Part shown: piece by piece, positions 1 to 11,673 of the stretch
Numbering within the stretch: the first letter of the stretch is position 1
Layout of the letters: every line of letters starts with the position of its first letter
Origin: Symsagittifera roscoffensis
Lineage: Eukaryota; Xenacoelomorpha; Acoela; Convolutidae
DNA length: 64,000 bases
Reading direction: 5' to 3'
Assembly: GCF_963678635.1 (NCBI RefSeq)
Contig: NC_087065.1
Span: forward strand, 42,659,430-42,723,429
Notes under the pieces: generated by a model
What the model was told of the DNA's origin: nothing
Database searches by the model: none
What the model saw: only the letters and a program-made list of their open reading frames with translations
Position numbers and translations under genes: made by a program

Positions 1-1471
1 AATCATTAAACGGAAGTTGGGAACCGAGAGATTACATCCTAATTTTACAAACTTGAAATCAACATTACAACAAATCGTTGACGATATTCGGAAAACAAAA
101 CACTCTACGCTAAAAACATCTCCTTTTGAGCTGCACTATGGTAGAAAGCTTAATATTGAGTACTCGATAACGTGATAATGTTGTTCATTCTCCTACTTCA
201 GCACAAGGCCTGGAAAGAAACCTCTTAACACCGGAGCAGCCATCAGGCCAGGACTATAGCCGCGACGGGGCTGAAGTTTTGCCTCGAGGAGCGTCACACA
301 GTCGAGTCGGGACATTCCCTTCAAGTTCAAACCACTTTTTGGAGTGGGCAATCGGGTAGCAGACAGTCAACCGTACAAGGCTCTGGAGAATTTTGCTAAG
401 GCAGCTAACACTTGGAACCAATTGAAACGGAATGTGCAACCGCAACAGGGACGAGAGCTCCTTCGTGAATTGACTGCCCGAAATAGTGATCATGCCACCT
501 CGCTGAAATCTGGGATTACAAAGGGGACGTTACGTTTTTACGATCTTGTTAGAGATCCGTCAGTACCAGCCTTATCGCATTCTCAGCGATTGAATGTGTC
601 GTCTTCAACGAGGCCAAAAATACTCTCAAAAACACGTAAATTAGAAAAACTAGTTTTGCAAGATCCTCCAAGAGTCAAAATCTTTCGAAAAGTGCTTGAT
701 CGAAAATCAGGGAAACCCTATTCAAACTAGCTAAAATCAAGATTACTCGTAATACGGACCACACTTACATAACTGACAAAGGAAAAGTCTACCGGAAAAA
801 TCATCTAAGTTAAGACATAATTTTAACTACCCCAAGTTTTCAGCTGGCACAGTGGTAGAGAGACTCCAAAGACGGATTGCTCCTCGGCCTCACTCTCAAC
901 AATCTACTTCACCAACTCAAAGGCACACGAGCGAACCTTCCAAGGGCAAGGTGATTGATCTTACTGATGAGTCGTCGAGTGAAGACTCATTGATCACTGG
1001 GCCACAGCTTGAGTTAGTGGAGGCACCCGGCTCAGCGCCTCAGGGCGCAACTCAGGAGATTGTTTCACCACAATTAGCGACTATGCCCCTGAATACTGCC
1101 ACAGTTTCAGCATCGTCAACGGGAATTTAAGCAACGCCTCATAAATCGTCCACTCAATCAGGGCCCCATACGTCAGGGGATGGTCAACAGGAAGAGGTTC
1201 AGGGCGCGGCTACAACAGTTCCCCCTGAGGTCACTGATTCTGCCAAGAATGATTCAACCCGGTCTTCAGGACGTTCCAAGAAACCTACGAGGTTTTTCGG
1301 CGACCCTGTTTGCCATTCCGTTAAGAGTGTCACTGAATCTGTGCCTACCGAATCATCGCCACAAGAACCAGCCCTAGAGCAGACGATTGCTACACCATTC
1401 GTCCCAGTTGGTCGCAAAGGAATCCAGCTGCCCGAGGACCAAAGAACAAGTTACGCCGTTCAAGAGGATTA
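1..1471 (+). pseudogene. Ty3/gypsy-like integrase C-terminal region, broken
   Basis: This is the 3' part of the pol gene of an LTR retrotransposon cut by the left window edge. Bases 8-170 read as the end of an integrase core (motif SPFELHYGRK), then hit stops. The reading continues in other frames: about 171-355, then 344-730, then about 730-812, where TDKGKVYRKNHL resembles an integrase C-terminal beta-barrel. Bases 852-1471 form one frame broken by a TAA at 1128-1130. It is rich in Ser, Thr, Pro and Gln and ends with the tail motif RSKKPTRFFGDPV, common at the end of Metaviridae integrases. Several frameshifts and stops make it inactive. The polypurine tract and LTR follow directly. The family call rests on motif memory only; BEL/Pao is less likely because of the RFGDPV-type tail. 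Confidence 0.72.
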
Positions 1472-1640
1472 GAACTGAGGAACCTAAGAGTGACTCTTGA
1501 AACTTAAAACTTACTTAAACTTCATCTTCTTTTGCCCTACTGTTCGACCGTGTCGATTATCTGCCTGTGCTATAGTGCATTATCATTCCATTCCAATTCG
1601 TTAAAGCCAAAAATTTATACAATGATAAATTTCTTGTTCC

Positions 1641-2215
1641 AGAGGGGGGAATGTCATGAGGCGACCTTCGGTACCTCACTCTATTCTATTTATTTATGTA
1701 TATCTTTTATAATTATTGCCTTATTGTCTATTCACCATAGTGCAGTAATTTGACTCAAGGAAAAATCTCACCAGCCTAATCGTCTGTCACTTGAGAATGT
1801 GAAAATGCCAGTTGCGAAAGCCTGAGGTGTAAAATCGAGTTGAGAAATTTGTTAATCTTTATTCAGTCTGGAAACGATTATTCTACATACGTTATTCTAT
1901 TCTATCTATTTATATATCATATCTAATTCAGTATTCGAATTTTATAATCTAGTTTTCCCTGCACCAACTGAGGGAAATCTCACCTATTTCTGCGAAAAAT
2001 TACTTTCTTATTTCACCTAAAAATTCCAGTTATATTCTCTTTTTCACCACTAGTTTTCCACTTTAGCAAAACTTCTTCTTCAATTGTTTTTTTTTCTTAA
2101 AATTACGCTCTCTCACAAATATGACCCAATTCGACCACAAAAATTTTATGCAATAATTGTCTGGGTTGTTTAACGCGTTATTACTGTCTATGTAGCAACC
2201 TGAAGACACGACACA
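1641..2215 (+). mobile_element. Polypurine tract and 3' LTR of the Ty3/gypsy-like element
   Basis: A purine tract (AGAGGGGGGAA, 1641-1651) is followed at once by TGTCATGAGG, the usual LTR start TG. This is where a 3' LTR should begin after the integrase tail. The right end is not certain: 2215 is only a guess near a CA after GAAGACACGA. Inside the LTR two stretches about 217-219 bases apart resemble each other (around 1679 and 1898, and around 1753 and 1967), so the LTR may carry an internal duplication. Confidence 0.5.
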
Positions 2216-3093
2216 TAGGCAGACGGCTGTCGGCTTGCTCCTGGCCGGTCTGACGGACCCGAAAGTAAAATGATGGCCTCAATTGTACCTGATTTTTTGG
2301 AAAAACACAAGGAGCTATGAATAAGCAATTTAAACCACACAAGTAACTAGTATGTTTTTGAATGAATAGGGCAATTAGCTGATCTAAATCGCTCTTGTTT
2401 TTGATTTTTTGCTGTTTTGCTACTTGCAGGGAACAATCTTGAAACTGGTCGTTTGAAGCTGTATTAAATTTTTAGAATTAAGAACGTGAAGCAAGCAATA
2501 GACAATGTTCTCCGCGCATTGCTTTTGGTTGTGTTTTTATAATAGCAAAACAATTTTTGGGCATTCTTGGAAACGCATCAGAGGGGAATCATTCGAGAAA
2601 TCTGAACGATAGTTGAGGATGCAAAGAACACAGTTAACTTCTATGTAATAAATGTAATACACATTATTTGAGCATTTTGCAATTGTTGGATTGTTTTTCC
2701 CGATTCAAGAGTCAAGTTTTTTTTGCAGTTCATTTAGTTACTATATTGGTCTTTATTCCAGCGCCCGCGAGAAATATAAATCGATCTGTTCACGCTATTA
2801 ATCAAATCTTCCAAGGTTTTCTGGTTTTCAAGAGGAATTTGAATGTTTCAATACCATTCGTTCTGACAGCTGCAAGCAAGAGTCCCAGTATTAACTATTC
2901 TAATAATTTTTGGACACGTCACTCTTGCAAGACTTATATACCATTGCCTTTCAAGACTCAAGGGCTCACCTTATTCTGTACGGAATGATGAAAGAGTGTC
3001 TGTGAAGTCTGCGTCCTAAAATGCATTTGATGACAGGTCAACCGTGAAAGATAAAATTTTCTGAAAAAAGCTGTTTCAACGCACAAACCGTAA

Positions 3094-3548
3094 CCTGCAG
3101 GCGGGTCTAGGACAACAAGCCGACGGGACTTCAAGCCGAAATTTAAACTTAACAAGCGCCTCAAAACGTCAATTTTTCATCTGTGAAACGCTTTTTTTTT
3201 CAAAAGTTTGCGCAACTTTAGTCCATAATAACTGTTATTAAAAACAATGAATCACTTAGGGTTGGCATCTGCATCATAGCAGCCGGTTTTTGAAATGCAT
3301 AAATTACAAACAAAAAGTTTGCATTCAGCCGTGTTTTGTTTTTCAAGTTTCCTAAACTTTGTTCGGAGGCTACAATTTTATGGAAACGCGACTAACTACG
3401 GAAGATGCTGAAAATGAGAAATTCTTCAAATTATTTTTCAAATTAATCATAGTTCATGACTTAATGAGAATTTTTTTGGTTCGAAGTCCCTAATTTCACG
3501 AATCGGATTGAAGTCCCGTCGGCTTAATGCCCGGCACCCCCTGCAGGC
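3094..3548. mobile_element. Non-coding foldback MITE, about 455 bp
   Basis: Bases 3094-3139 and 3501-3548 are inverted copies of each other. Both begin CCTGCAGG at the outer edge and share AAGCCGACGGGACTTCAA near the inner edge. The 360 bases between hold no credible gene. This is the shape of a non-autonomous DNA transposon. No clear target-site duplication was seen by eye, and I do not recognise the family. Confidence 0.6.
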
Positions 3549-3679
3549 AGTCCAGGGAATAGCAGTCAAATAATAACGACAAGAGAGTGTTAACTCAATT
3601 TAATGAGTCTTATTTTAAACAAGTAAAACACGTTTTTTTGGTTAAAATATTATCTCTCTCCTGGTTAAAATATTGTCTT

Positions 3680-4650
3680 ATACATGTCTTTACTCTGTTC
3701 ACTTATTGTGAACAGGTTTTCTTAACCGTGCAAGAAAAGAAAGAAATTTAAAATGTTGAACAAATCTGCTCACAAATTGTGAATCTATTGTTTATACTTG
3801 AACAGGTTAAACCTTACAAAAGTCTGTTCACAAAACGTGGGCGGATTTCTTCAACGTATAAACTAGTGGGCAGTTTTTAGTTGGAATAATTTTGTTAAAT
3901 ATAAAATGAAACGAGGGCAACAAAAAATTTTGTGTGTTTAGAATAAATTTTTTTTCTCCTGATGAAGAGAATATCCAAACCGACACCAAAAATGACCAAT
4001 CAGGGTACACAATTAAAACTGACCGATCACAAGCAAGTCTTTTAAAATTCTCTACCTCTCGTTGAAATATATATTTTTCCTCAACATAACTTTAATCTGT
4101 TCTCATTTTGTGAACAGAATTTCATTACCCTACAGGAGGAGAACAAGTTTTCATTAGTTGAGCAAATCTGTTCACAAAAAGTGACTCTTTTTTATATACA
4201 AGTACTTGCTTAGCATTGCAATATTTTGTTCACAAAATGATAACGGTTTTGCATCGTATAAAAGTAATGGGCGCATTTTTTTGTTTAATTCTCCTAATAA
4301 AGACAAAGTTCTAACCGACATAAAATTGACCAATCGGGGTACAGGTTTTCAATTGACCAATCAGAAGCAAGCTTTTTTCCTCCCTCGTGTATAGTTTTTA
4401 TTTTCTAAAACATGTCTTTGATCTGTTCACATTTTGTGATCGGTATTTTTTAACCATGCATAGGGTGAAGATTTATTGAATGATAAAAAAAGTCTTTTCA
4501 CCACAGGTTCATCTACTTCTTTTTACATGAAATACTTACACATTGCAAAATTGGTTCACAAAATGCGAAAGGCTTTATCAACGTATAAAGCGAGCATTAA
4601 AAAGCAGTGTTTTGTATCTCAATTTCTTGGTGACTTTGCCCTCCCAATTT
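3680..4650. repeat. Diverged tandem repeat (about 2.7 units) with palindromic TTCACA..TGTGAA motifs
   Basis: Three related units begin near 3680, 4083 and 4408 (spacing about 403 and 325). In order each carries: a CTGTTCAC..GTGAACAG type palindrome (3694-3714, 4097-4117, 4423-4440); a second copy after GTTGAACAAATCTG (3766-3782, 4168-4184; weak in unit 3); and a third followed by CGTATAAA (3823-3840, 4227-4240, 4553-4567). Units 1 and 2 then carry GACCAATC.GGGTACA and a second GACC(A/G)ATCA, which resemble CCAAT boxes. No coding potential. Could be a satellite, the remains of a MITE, or a regulatory array. Confidence 0.6.
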
Positions 4651-6337
4651 TTCATTAGATTTTAGAGTGAAAATGAGTTGGCCTAGCTGAAAGGAAATAA
4701 ATTTGTTTACTGCAATGTCATTGGTCAATTTTTCTGATTTTCTCCTCTTTTTTGAAATCTTAATAAAAAATCGATTCTTATCTTAATACATAGAACCCTG
4801 GAGAAGTGGTTTATCTCTGTATGTATGCTTTTTTCCCCTACATGTTGAAACTTTTACAAGCGTAATGCTCCTCTGAGGCCTCCAGAAGTAAAACTTCAAT
4901 CTTAAACTGACGATTTCTACTCGTTTGTTCAATCAACTGACGCTGTAGAGACATTCAGGTTTTTAAGCAATTAAGATACACTTAGTATTGTTTTCTTTAA
5001 AAGTGCCAGTGAGTCTTTTTAGTTGCCACAAAAAAGATTTTAACTCGGAACTGAATGTTTCAATGGAAATACCTGTTTTTCCATTTGAAAAAAATCCGAT
5101 AATACTTAGTGGGTTTTTGATCCCTTCAAACAAACCGCCATGAAAGCTGCGCGCAAGGTATCGGTCCTGAAAGCTCTTTCCGCTACACAATGGTTATTCA
5201 AAGGAAAGGTTGCTTGTGATTTACATGGCCTTTCTCAGACAAATGTTAAGCTTCTCTTGCCTACGTTTGGTCCCAGGCCGAAAGCCAGTCCTTCATGAAA
5301 AAATTACAAGTCGTTCAAATCGCATCTCTAGTATCGTGACTGGGCGCACAAATTTGAGCTTCATTGGCCACCTCCATATTGAATATAAAATAGTAACGAA
5401 ATCATAACACCATAATCTGTAAACCTCGATTTCAACCTGAAATTTTAATTAGACTCTCATTCCTTGCCTTGTTTGTCTGGTTCAATTCCACTCCCAGACT
5501 TATCAAACGAACTTTTGAATCAACTTTCAAAGACGAACTCGACAAAACAAATTTCGAGAGCAACGAGTTCATTTCTTTCATTGATAACGACAGAAGTGAC
5601 TTAGTTTTTAATCATTTTAAGCAACTCCTGAAATCCATTCATATGAAACACGTAACTAAGGCGACCCCGAGGCCACTAATAAGTTCCCACTGCGCCCTCC
5701 TGAAGTTTTTTCGACTGAAGAACTGCTCCTTTTAGCTACGTGGAGCACTTTATCGTGTCTAAGATCTGGTTCCAGCCCATTTTTACTCGCCGCCATAGAA
5801 TTGAACCCGAGCGCCCCCCCCCCCCCCCCACTTCTGCGGGCAAATAACAACAACAACCAAAAATGTTTTTTTTTCTGAAGTGTGTTTACACAGGTTATTT
5901 CCAAATACGCTAGGATAAGCCAGTCAGATGCGGTCTTTTGTTCTTGCATGAGGGGAACAGCAAATGAAAACACCTTCATTGGAATGGGTAGAGAACAACT
6001 AAATATCAAAAAAAAATCATAAATTTTTGAGTTAAAGCAGATTCGGTTGCTTACTGACCGCGAAATTTTGATGATCAGCTGTAGCAAGTAGTGATGATCA
6101 TGTAACAAGTGGTCTGGGATAACATGCCCGGGAGTTCAAGATTAAAAGACTTCGTCGAAATTAAAACAGGTCGAAATTTAAATTATTTCAGCACTTGAAA
6201 GACAAAAAAATATTATTATCACAAAGCTAGTTTGAAAAATCGAACAGTTTTAGTTCATAATAATTGTTGTAGATAATAATGCACTATCTATAGATAATAT
6301 CCGACAGTTTCATCAGCCGTTATTTGAAATGATTGCA
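4651..6337. other. Region with no recognised gene; poly-C run at 5814-5829
   Basis: Open frames here (around 4963-5190, 5469-5735 and 5656-6108) show no known motif, no coding bias and no linked splice sites. A run of 16 C lies at 5814-5829. Nothing else stands out. Confidence 0.5.
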
Positions 6338-6400
6338 GCAGCGTAGAGGTAGGGAAGGAGACCCGCAACAAAATAAGTGGGTTCGAACCTGGGCAGGGCC
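6338..6400 (+). repeat. tRNA-derived SINE-like fragment
   Basis: GTAGAGGTAGGG (A-box-like) is followed about 30 bases later by GGGTTCGAACCTGGG, which contains a perfect B-box core GGTTCGAACC. The segment does not fold into a full cloverleaf by eye, so it is called a tRNA-derived repeat head rather than a tRNA gene. Confidence 0.4.
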
Positions 6401-6548
6401 AGATATTTTTATTGAACTTTTTTGTATACTAGCTAAAATGCGTCCGCTCTATAAATTGAGGCATGCTAGTTGGTAAATTTGTTTTTTTTTCAAACTGACT
6501 TGTTCTGCTAATGCGGCATAATTGGCTTGCGTCACTTAGCAATTATAT

Positions 6549-7160
6549 AGACTCATAATTGGCGTGCGTCACTTATGAAATTTCGTAAACTAAAAGTTTT
6601 ACTCATTCAGTTTTCCTAGTAGCGTTATTGGTCATATTTTTAATAGTTTTCTATTCTGTTTTTTGTTATTACTGATACTTTTACCATTACAATAAGTTTT
6701 TACTTAAAATGTGAGTTTTTTATCAAGCTGTCACAATACAAAAGCTTATAATTTCAAGTTTCGTAAATAAGCCCGAAGGAAATGCGGCGAATCAATCCAA
6801 CTCACAAATTTAGACTCATAATTAGCGTGCCTCACTTAAGAAGTTTTGTAAACTCAAAGTTTTACTCATTCAGTTTTTCCCAGTAGCGTTATCCGTCATA
6901 TTTTTGCTTGTGTATGCGAAGTGTAACTTCGCCTCTGTGTTTCATTATGTTTTTGAAGACTGTTTATTAGGCTCGACTGTGTTTTGAACGCGGTTTTCTA
7001 TTCTTTTTTGTTACTACTAATATTTTTACCATTACAATACCTTTTAACTCAAAATGTTAATTTTTTTATTAAGCTGCTACAATAAAAATGCTTAAAATTT
7101 CAAGTTTCATAAATTAGCGCGGAGAAAATGCGGCGAATTACTCCAACACGCTACAAATTG
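6549..7160. repeat. Tandem duplication, about 262 and 350 bp units
   Basis: The stretch from AGACTCATAATTGGCGTGCGTCACTTA (from about 6549) through AATGCGGCGAATCAATCCAA (about 6800) repeats from 6811 to about 7160 with scattered substitutions. The second unit has an extra block of about 90 bases (roughly 6904-6993) with a small hairpin, GCGAAGTGTAACTTCGC. No coding content. Confidence 0.65.
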
Positions 7161-7185
7161 AAAACACGCTTATTTATCGAAACTA

Positions 7186-7640
7186 GACTGCTCGTATCAG
7201 GGCAAAGCCCTGAATGTTCCCACTGTCCATAAACTAGTCTCGAAATTTTTTGCTTAATGAAATCTTGACAAACTATGAATTTTAAGCTGAATATTAAGAA
7301 TCGCGTATGGAATTAATAAGACAAATTAGCCTGCTTCGATTAAATTTGGAACGAGTTTGCGGTGCAGGATACATCACGCGTAAATAATGTGCGGTAAACT
7401 TTCAGTATCACAGCGCTCTTATTATAGTATTGTTAGTCAGTTACTGAGTTTTAAGTCAGTAAGCACAGTAAGCTGTAAGTCAGCAAAGTCTAATGGCAAG
7501 CGCGACCTTTTTTTGGATCACGAAGATCCATAGATCGATACCTCGAGGGAAATATTTTTTTTTGGAATTGGTCTGAGTAACAAAACGCTTAGAGCAGATA
7601 TATTCCTTGCTTTCTTCAAAAGTCGGGAAAAAAACAGTTT
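7186..7640 (+). mobile_element. MITE of the 'CAGGGCAAAGCCCTG' family, copy 1 (forward)
   Basis: The left end reads GACTGCTCGTATCAGGGC and contains the hairpin CAGGGCAAAGCCCTG, followed by GAATGTTCCCACTG. The right end reads CTTCAAAAGTCGGGA (about 7613-7630). The same pair of ends bounds the copies at 39425-41490 and 59613-60100. Non-coding. A second copy lies beside it in inverted orientation. Confidence 0.55.
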
Positions 7641-7694
7641 ATTAGTTATTTACATTAAAATTTACATTGCGAACGGAAGAAAATGTTCATTTCA

Positions 7695-8095
7695 AAATAT
7701 TTTTGTTCCGATTTTTGATGAAATGCGGAATGTTCATGCTTAGGGTGTTTTGTATTCAGTCAGTTTTCGCCGATCGAAGTAATATATTATAACGAATTTT
7801 TTATACCTCGATGACATCGTCTCCCTGAGTTCAAATGTAAGTTGATGTGTTGGCCCCGATCACTGTTTTTTTTAAAGTTTTTGATGCCGAAAGTCGAATG
7901 TGATTTATTAGCCTGCGCAACAAAACCGTTTCAAAATACATTTAGGTAAGCTAATCGGGCGCAATAAACAATTGCACTCATGATATTGTCCAAACGTCAA
8001 GGTTTACAAATATACTTTTTACTAACAGCTATTTGATACCGATTACGGGGCAGTCGGAATATTCAGGGCTTTGCCCTGATATACTAGCAGTTTTG
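7695..8095 (-). mobile_element. MITE of the 'CAGGGCAAAGCCCTG' family, copy 2 (inverted)
   Basis: On the - strand it begins at about 8095 with ACTGCTAGTATATCAGGGC, then the CAGGGC/GCCCTG hairpin and GAATATTCCGACTGCC. It ends near 7700, where the + strand reads TTTTTGTTCCGATTTTTGATG, the complement of the family's right end. It faces copy 1 tail to tail, so the two hairpin ends are outermost and the pair could form a large foldback. Confidence 0.5.
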
Positions 8096-8186
8096 TTCAA
8101 TTTATGAAAACATTTTGAAAGTTTTAAGATAAATTTTCCTAAAGACCCTGAAGGACATACCAGATCCTTCAGAGTGTCGCTAGGGT

Positions 8187-8459
8187 ATGAGCAGTCTTGT
8201 TAAAAAAATATTTTTTTTGCGAATCGCAGAGGATCTATCAAGGGATCTATACAATAACTTCCTAACTAAGCCCAATTATGATAAGTGTCTCATAAAAGCA
8301 GCTTTGAAAGCTGAAAAATGCTTGTGGCTCTCCCATCCGAGTGTCGAATGGCAGAAATTTCCGGTGTACGAAAATGACAGTTTGCCAATCAGAATTGAGT
8401 ATTCAAAAACCCTCAAAGAAATTGCAAAAATCCCAATCAAAATAAAGAAAATCAGGTAA
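8187..8459 (+). other. Open frame of unknown nature, about 90 codons
   Basis: A 90-codon frame starting with ATG, rich in Lys, Leu and Ile, with a basic C-terminus. The later part (WLSHPSVEWQKFPVYEND) looks more protein-like than most intergenic frames. I recognise no family, no splice partner and no promoter. It may be a gag or env-like relic or chance. Confidence 0.2.
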
Positions 8460-9940
8460 TCAAAATCGATACTAGCCGAAAAATAAATCAGGGTGCTTCT
8501 TTGGCAGACAGGAATTTTATTGAAGTTTGAAATTCATTTCGCGGACGTAATTGTTTTTAATAATAGCTAGAATGGTTTAAAACTTTTACACTTTACATCC
8601 TTGCTAAATGAGGCGCGCTTTAATTAATTGCATCCTCTCGGCCGTCTAAAAAGCAAAAATGATTTAGTTTGTTCTCCACACGTGGAAAACTTTTTTGAGA
8701 ATTTTTAATAGCAGTTGAAATCATGGCTAAAATTGCTCTAATATTATAAATCACTCGATTTCTTTTGCATTTTGAGTGGAAGAAACTTACAAAATTTTTC
8801 CTTTTACTTCAGTAATTAGATAGCAGTGGCTGAAATAAGGTAGAATAAGTTGCCGCATCAGAGTGGGCTTGTTAAGAGTTCACTCCTCTATCAGATGTAT
8901 TCCCCAAGCGTTATTTTAAATATTGATTCTGAACAGCTAATGATTCACACCTGTTTTCCTTTACACTGCAAATTTGAGATGTCTTTTTTAAAATTTCAAA
9001 TCGCAATTGTTGGCATTCTTTCCTTAAATTCTGTGAAATACACCCTGGACCGTAGTTCCTTCCTTTTTGGAGGTTGCCGAGCAACAAATAGACAATCGTT
9101 CTCTCGTCTCAGTTCATTGGTCTCGATCAACCCGTCTTTGCCGCTAAAACTTCTCAATAAACTTATAAGCTTCATGCATAACCAACCAAAAGTCTTTTGA
9201 AGTCAAGTAAATTTCCTATTTACAGTTGTCGTGTTGAACCGATTTAATTATCACCATAGCTATCACCTTGTGTGCTATGCTATTTTTTAAAAGAGCAGAG
9301 TGCAATGTTCGGATACCCACTTGCTTTTTGTCCAAGAGCCTGAAAATAGCTAGTGCTATGCTAGCGCCAAAAAGAAAGTTTTAACTGCACAACTCAAACT
9401 GAGTTCGCTCAAATCATCATTTGTTTTTTAGTTGCTGCATTGTTGTCCGACTCGTTGACCGACATCGAAATCAGTAAAACGAGTTTAGTCGTTTGATCTT
9501 TTCTGTATCTCTTTAAGTGTAGATGGATGTGAATTTTCCGCTACCTAGGTTGTGTGGTTTTCTTTTCAGCAAAGTTTTAAAGCTTGTTTTTGTTAGTTTC
9601 AATTTTTTTTGGAACTGACCACAATTTTTTTGCAATTCGCATTCTAATCCATGTAATTAAATGGATGATACGTTTCGGTCTGCGAATATGAAAATGCAAA
9701 TTCCTCGAAAAAACGCGTCCTTTTCCTTCAAAAGGTAAAATTTAATTTTAAGATTTTCCAGCTGAATAAAAACATACATTTTGATCTGGCTTTCTTAAAT
9801 TGAGACTTAAAATGCTAGCCATACAAAAAAGGATTTTTTTAAATTTGTTAAAGCTGAATAACACAGTTGTCTGCTGGTTTATGTTTTTTGGTATTTGACT
9901 AAAAATTTTGTTAAGCCTTACTTAGTTAGATTAAACAAGG
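8460..9940. other. No recognised feature
   Basis: AT-rich sequence without recognisable coding motifs, RNA genes or obvious repeats. The open frame at 8850-9200 has no family resemblance. Confidence 0.45.
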
Positions 9941-10350
9941 CTGGTCTGGTCGTACATCAGAACAAAGCCCCCGCGTGCTCCGAGTGCCATTTCATCAGTC
10001 CCCTAACGTTCTTGGTAATGAAAATTTTGATAAGATTTAAATTTTGGACTGTCATTAATAAACCTTAATAGTTAAAGTTAATGTCGTATGGGGAAATAAT
10101 AGGGCATATTAGTTCGGCTGTTTTCAATTTAAAACAGTTTTGTCATAATACTTCACAATTAATTTGAAACAATTTTGTCACAATTAGCTAAATAATTCGT
10201 ATTGAGCCAGCAGTTTATATATGCTGACAGCGAATTTGTTAAGCCAGCAGTATTAAACAAACGGTTTATATATGCTGACAGCTCATTTAAGACAGTGCGT
10301 AGCACAATCCCCCGGAAACACATGGATGCAAGATTCGATTCCCACTTAAC
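9940..10350 (+). repeat. Degraded MITE end and a tRNA-like B box
   Basis: ACATCAGAACAAAGCCCCCG with flanking GGTCGTA and CCGAGTGCC (9943-10010) looks like a decayed left end of the CAGGGCAAAGCCCTG family; no right end was found. At about 10322-10345 GCAAGATTCGATTCCCAC matches a tRNA B box with weak flanks. Both are minor fragments. Confidence 0.3.
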
Positions 10351-11673
10351 AATTTTATTTCAGAAGCTAGTCTGAATAAAACTAATAATGCCAAGTATAG
10401 TATGCTCCTGGCTTTCTTTGAAAGATGGAACCAAGTTAAATTAACAAAAGAGCTGCCGAAAATTGTGAAAAACATCATTTTGATCAAAAAAGTGAGTTTT
10501 TTTTGTTTCATTTGGCGAGGATAACACATACTAACTGGCATGTTTATCATTTAAATTCATGAAAAGTTTTTCCCTGCTTTTTTTCTCAAATTAGTCTTGT
10601 TTTTGTGCCTGGTGTGAGGAAAGGATATGACAAAACCTAAAATTCAGGCATACTCGATAGTCACAGTAAAACAGGCAAATCGGGTAGCGGTCTTTGTTGA
10701 AAAAACTACTCGAAAAAGAACAGAATTTACAAAAACTTTTAGCTTCTTTCTTTAAAAGTTTTGCGGAAGTTGTTCGAATTTTTGGAGTTTTTAATTACAA
10801 AAATGCCGGAAACTTCAAAAAAAAATTTACTGTAAAGAAACTAAAGTTTCATGGCTCATTATTCTATTTAAGCCTGCTCGCTTGCTTTATACGTTCGAAG
10901 TTAGACTGAAACTCAAAAATTTCAGAACTTTTTTTCTTAACACTGGTACAACTTTTTGGAAAATTTTAATGTCGTTTAAATCAGGATTGAAAGCTTTAAT
11001 TTGATAAATCATTCCACCCATTACGATGATTATTTCTGTTAAAGGCTTCTGAAATACAAAATAAGCCTGCTTGTTCAACTTATTCGCTGGAAATGAGACC
11101 AAAAATCAAACATTACAAAATGATTGCTCTCGGCACTGAGAAAATATAATTTCAAATTTTTCAAATTTTTGAGTTACGACTGAAAAGGCTCTAATATGAT
11201 ACATAATTTGAACCTTTCCAATGTTCGTTTTACCTTTTTTTACGTGGACAAAAAAGAAAAACTAAAACACCCGAACACTAAGTTCTTTCCCTTTTTCAAC
11301 GGTCGGAACAACTACTGGTGCTCACAAGCTACTACCAATTCATGCAGAAGTACTTGAATGGTGGAAGTGATAGAGCTGCTAACTATCATGAGTACCGATT
11401 TTTTGAGTATCACTAATTTTTATAATCTAGTCAGCGTCATTCTTATAAGTGAGTTGGGATGTTCTTCCAGCAGCCGTGGCCGAGTGGTATATAAGAACTC
11501 AGCTTTAAAAATTTTTTTTTTTAGGATGAATCATCTAATTTTTTTCGTCAATAATGGAGCTCGATTCTTTAAATGCATTTTTTGCCAAATTGTTTTCTGA
11601 AAATGTAGGTCCGAAAGGAACTGTTCTTTGAAATGTGCAAATTATACAGTTTGGCTAATTTTTTTACGATGAG
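10351..11673. other. No gene; tRNA A-box-like fragment at 11470-11495
   Basis: GCCGTGGCCGAGTGG at about 11472 matches the start of a type II tRNA (box A TGGCNNAGTGG), but the rest of a tRNA is missing and a T-run follows. This could be a truncated tRNA-derived repeat. Otherwise no recognised feature up to the LINE. Confidence 0.3.

Noticed and set aside
2668-2988. A 106-codon frame as a gene
   Set aside because: No family motif, no splice context, and AT-rich flanks full of repeats; length is within chance for this base composition.
5656-6108. A 150-codon - strand frame
   Set aside because: It includes a Gly run that is only the C homopolymer, and no motif is recognisable.
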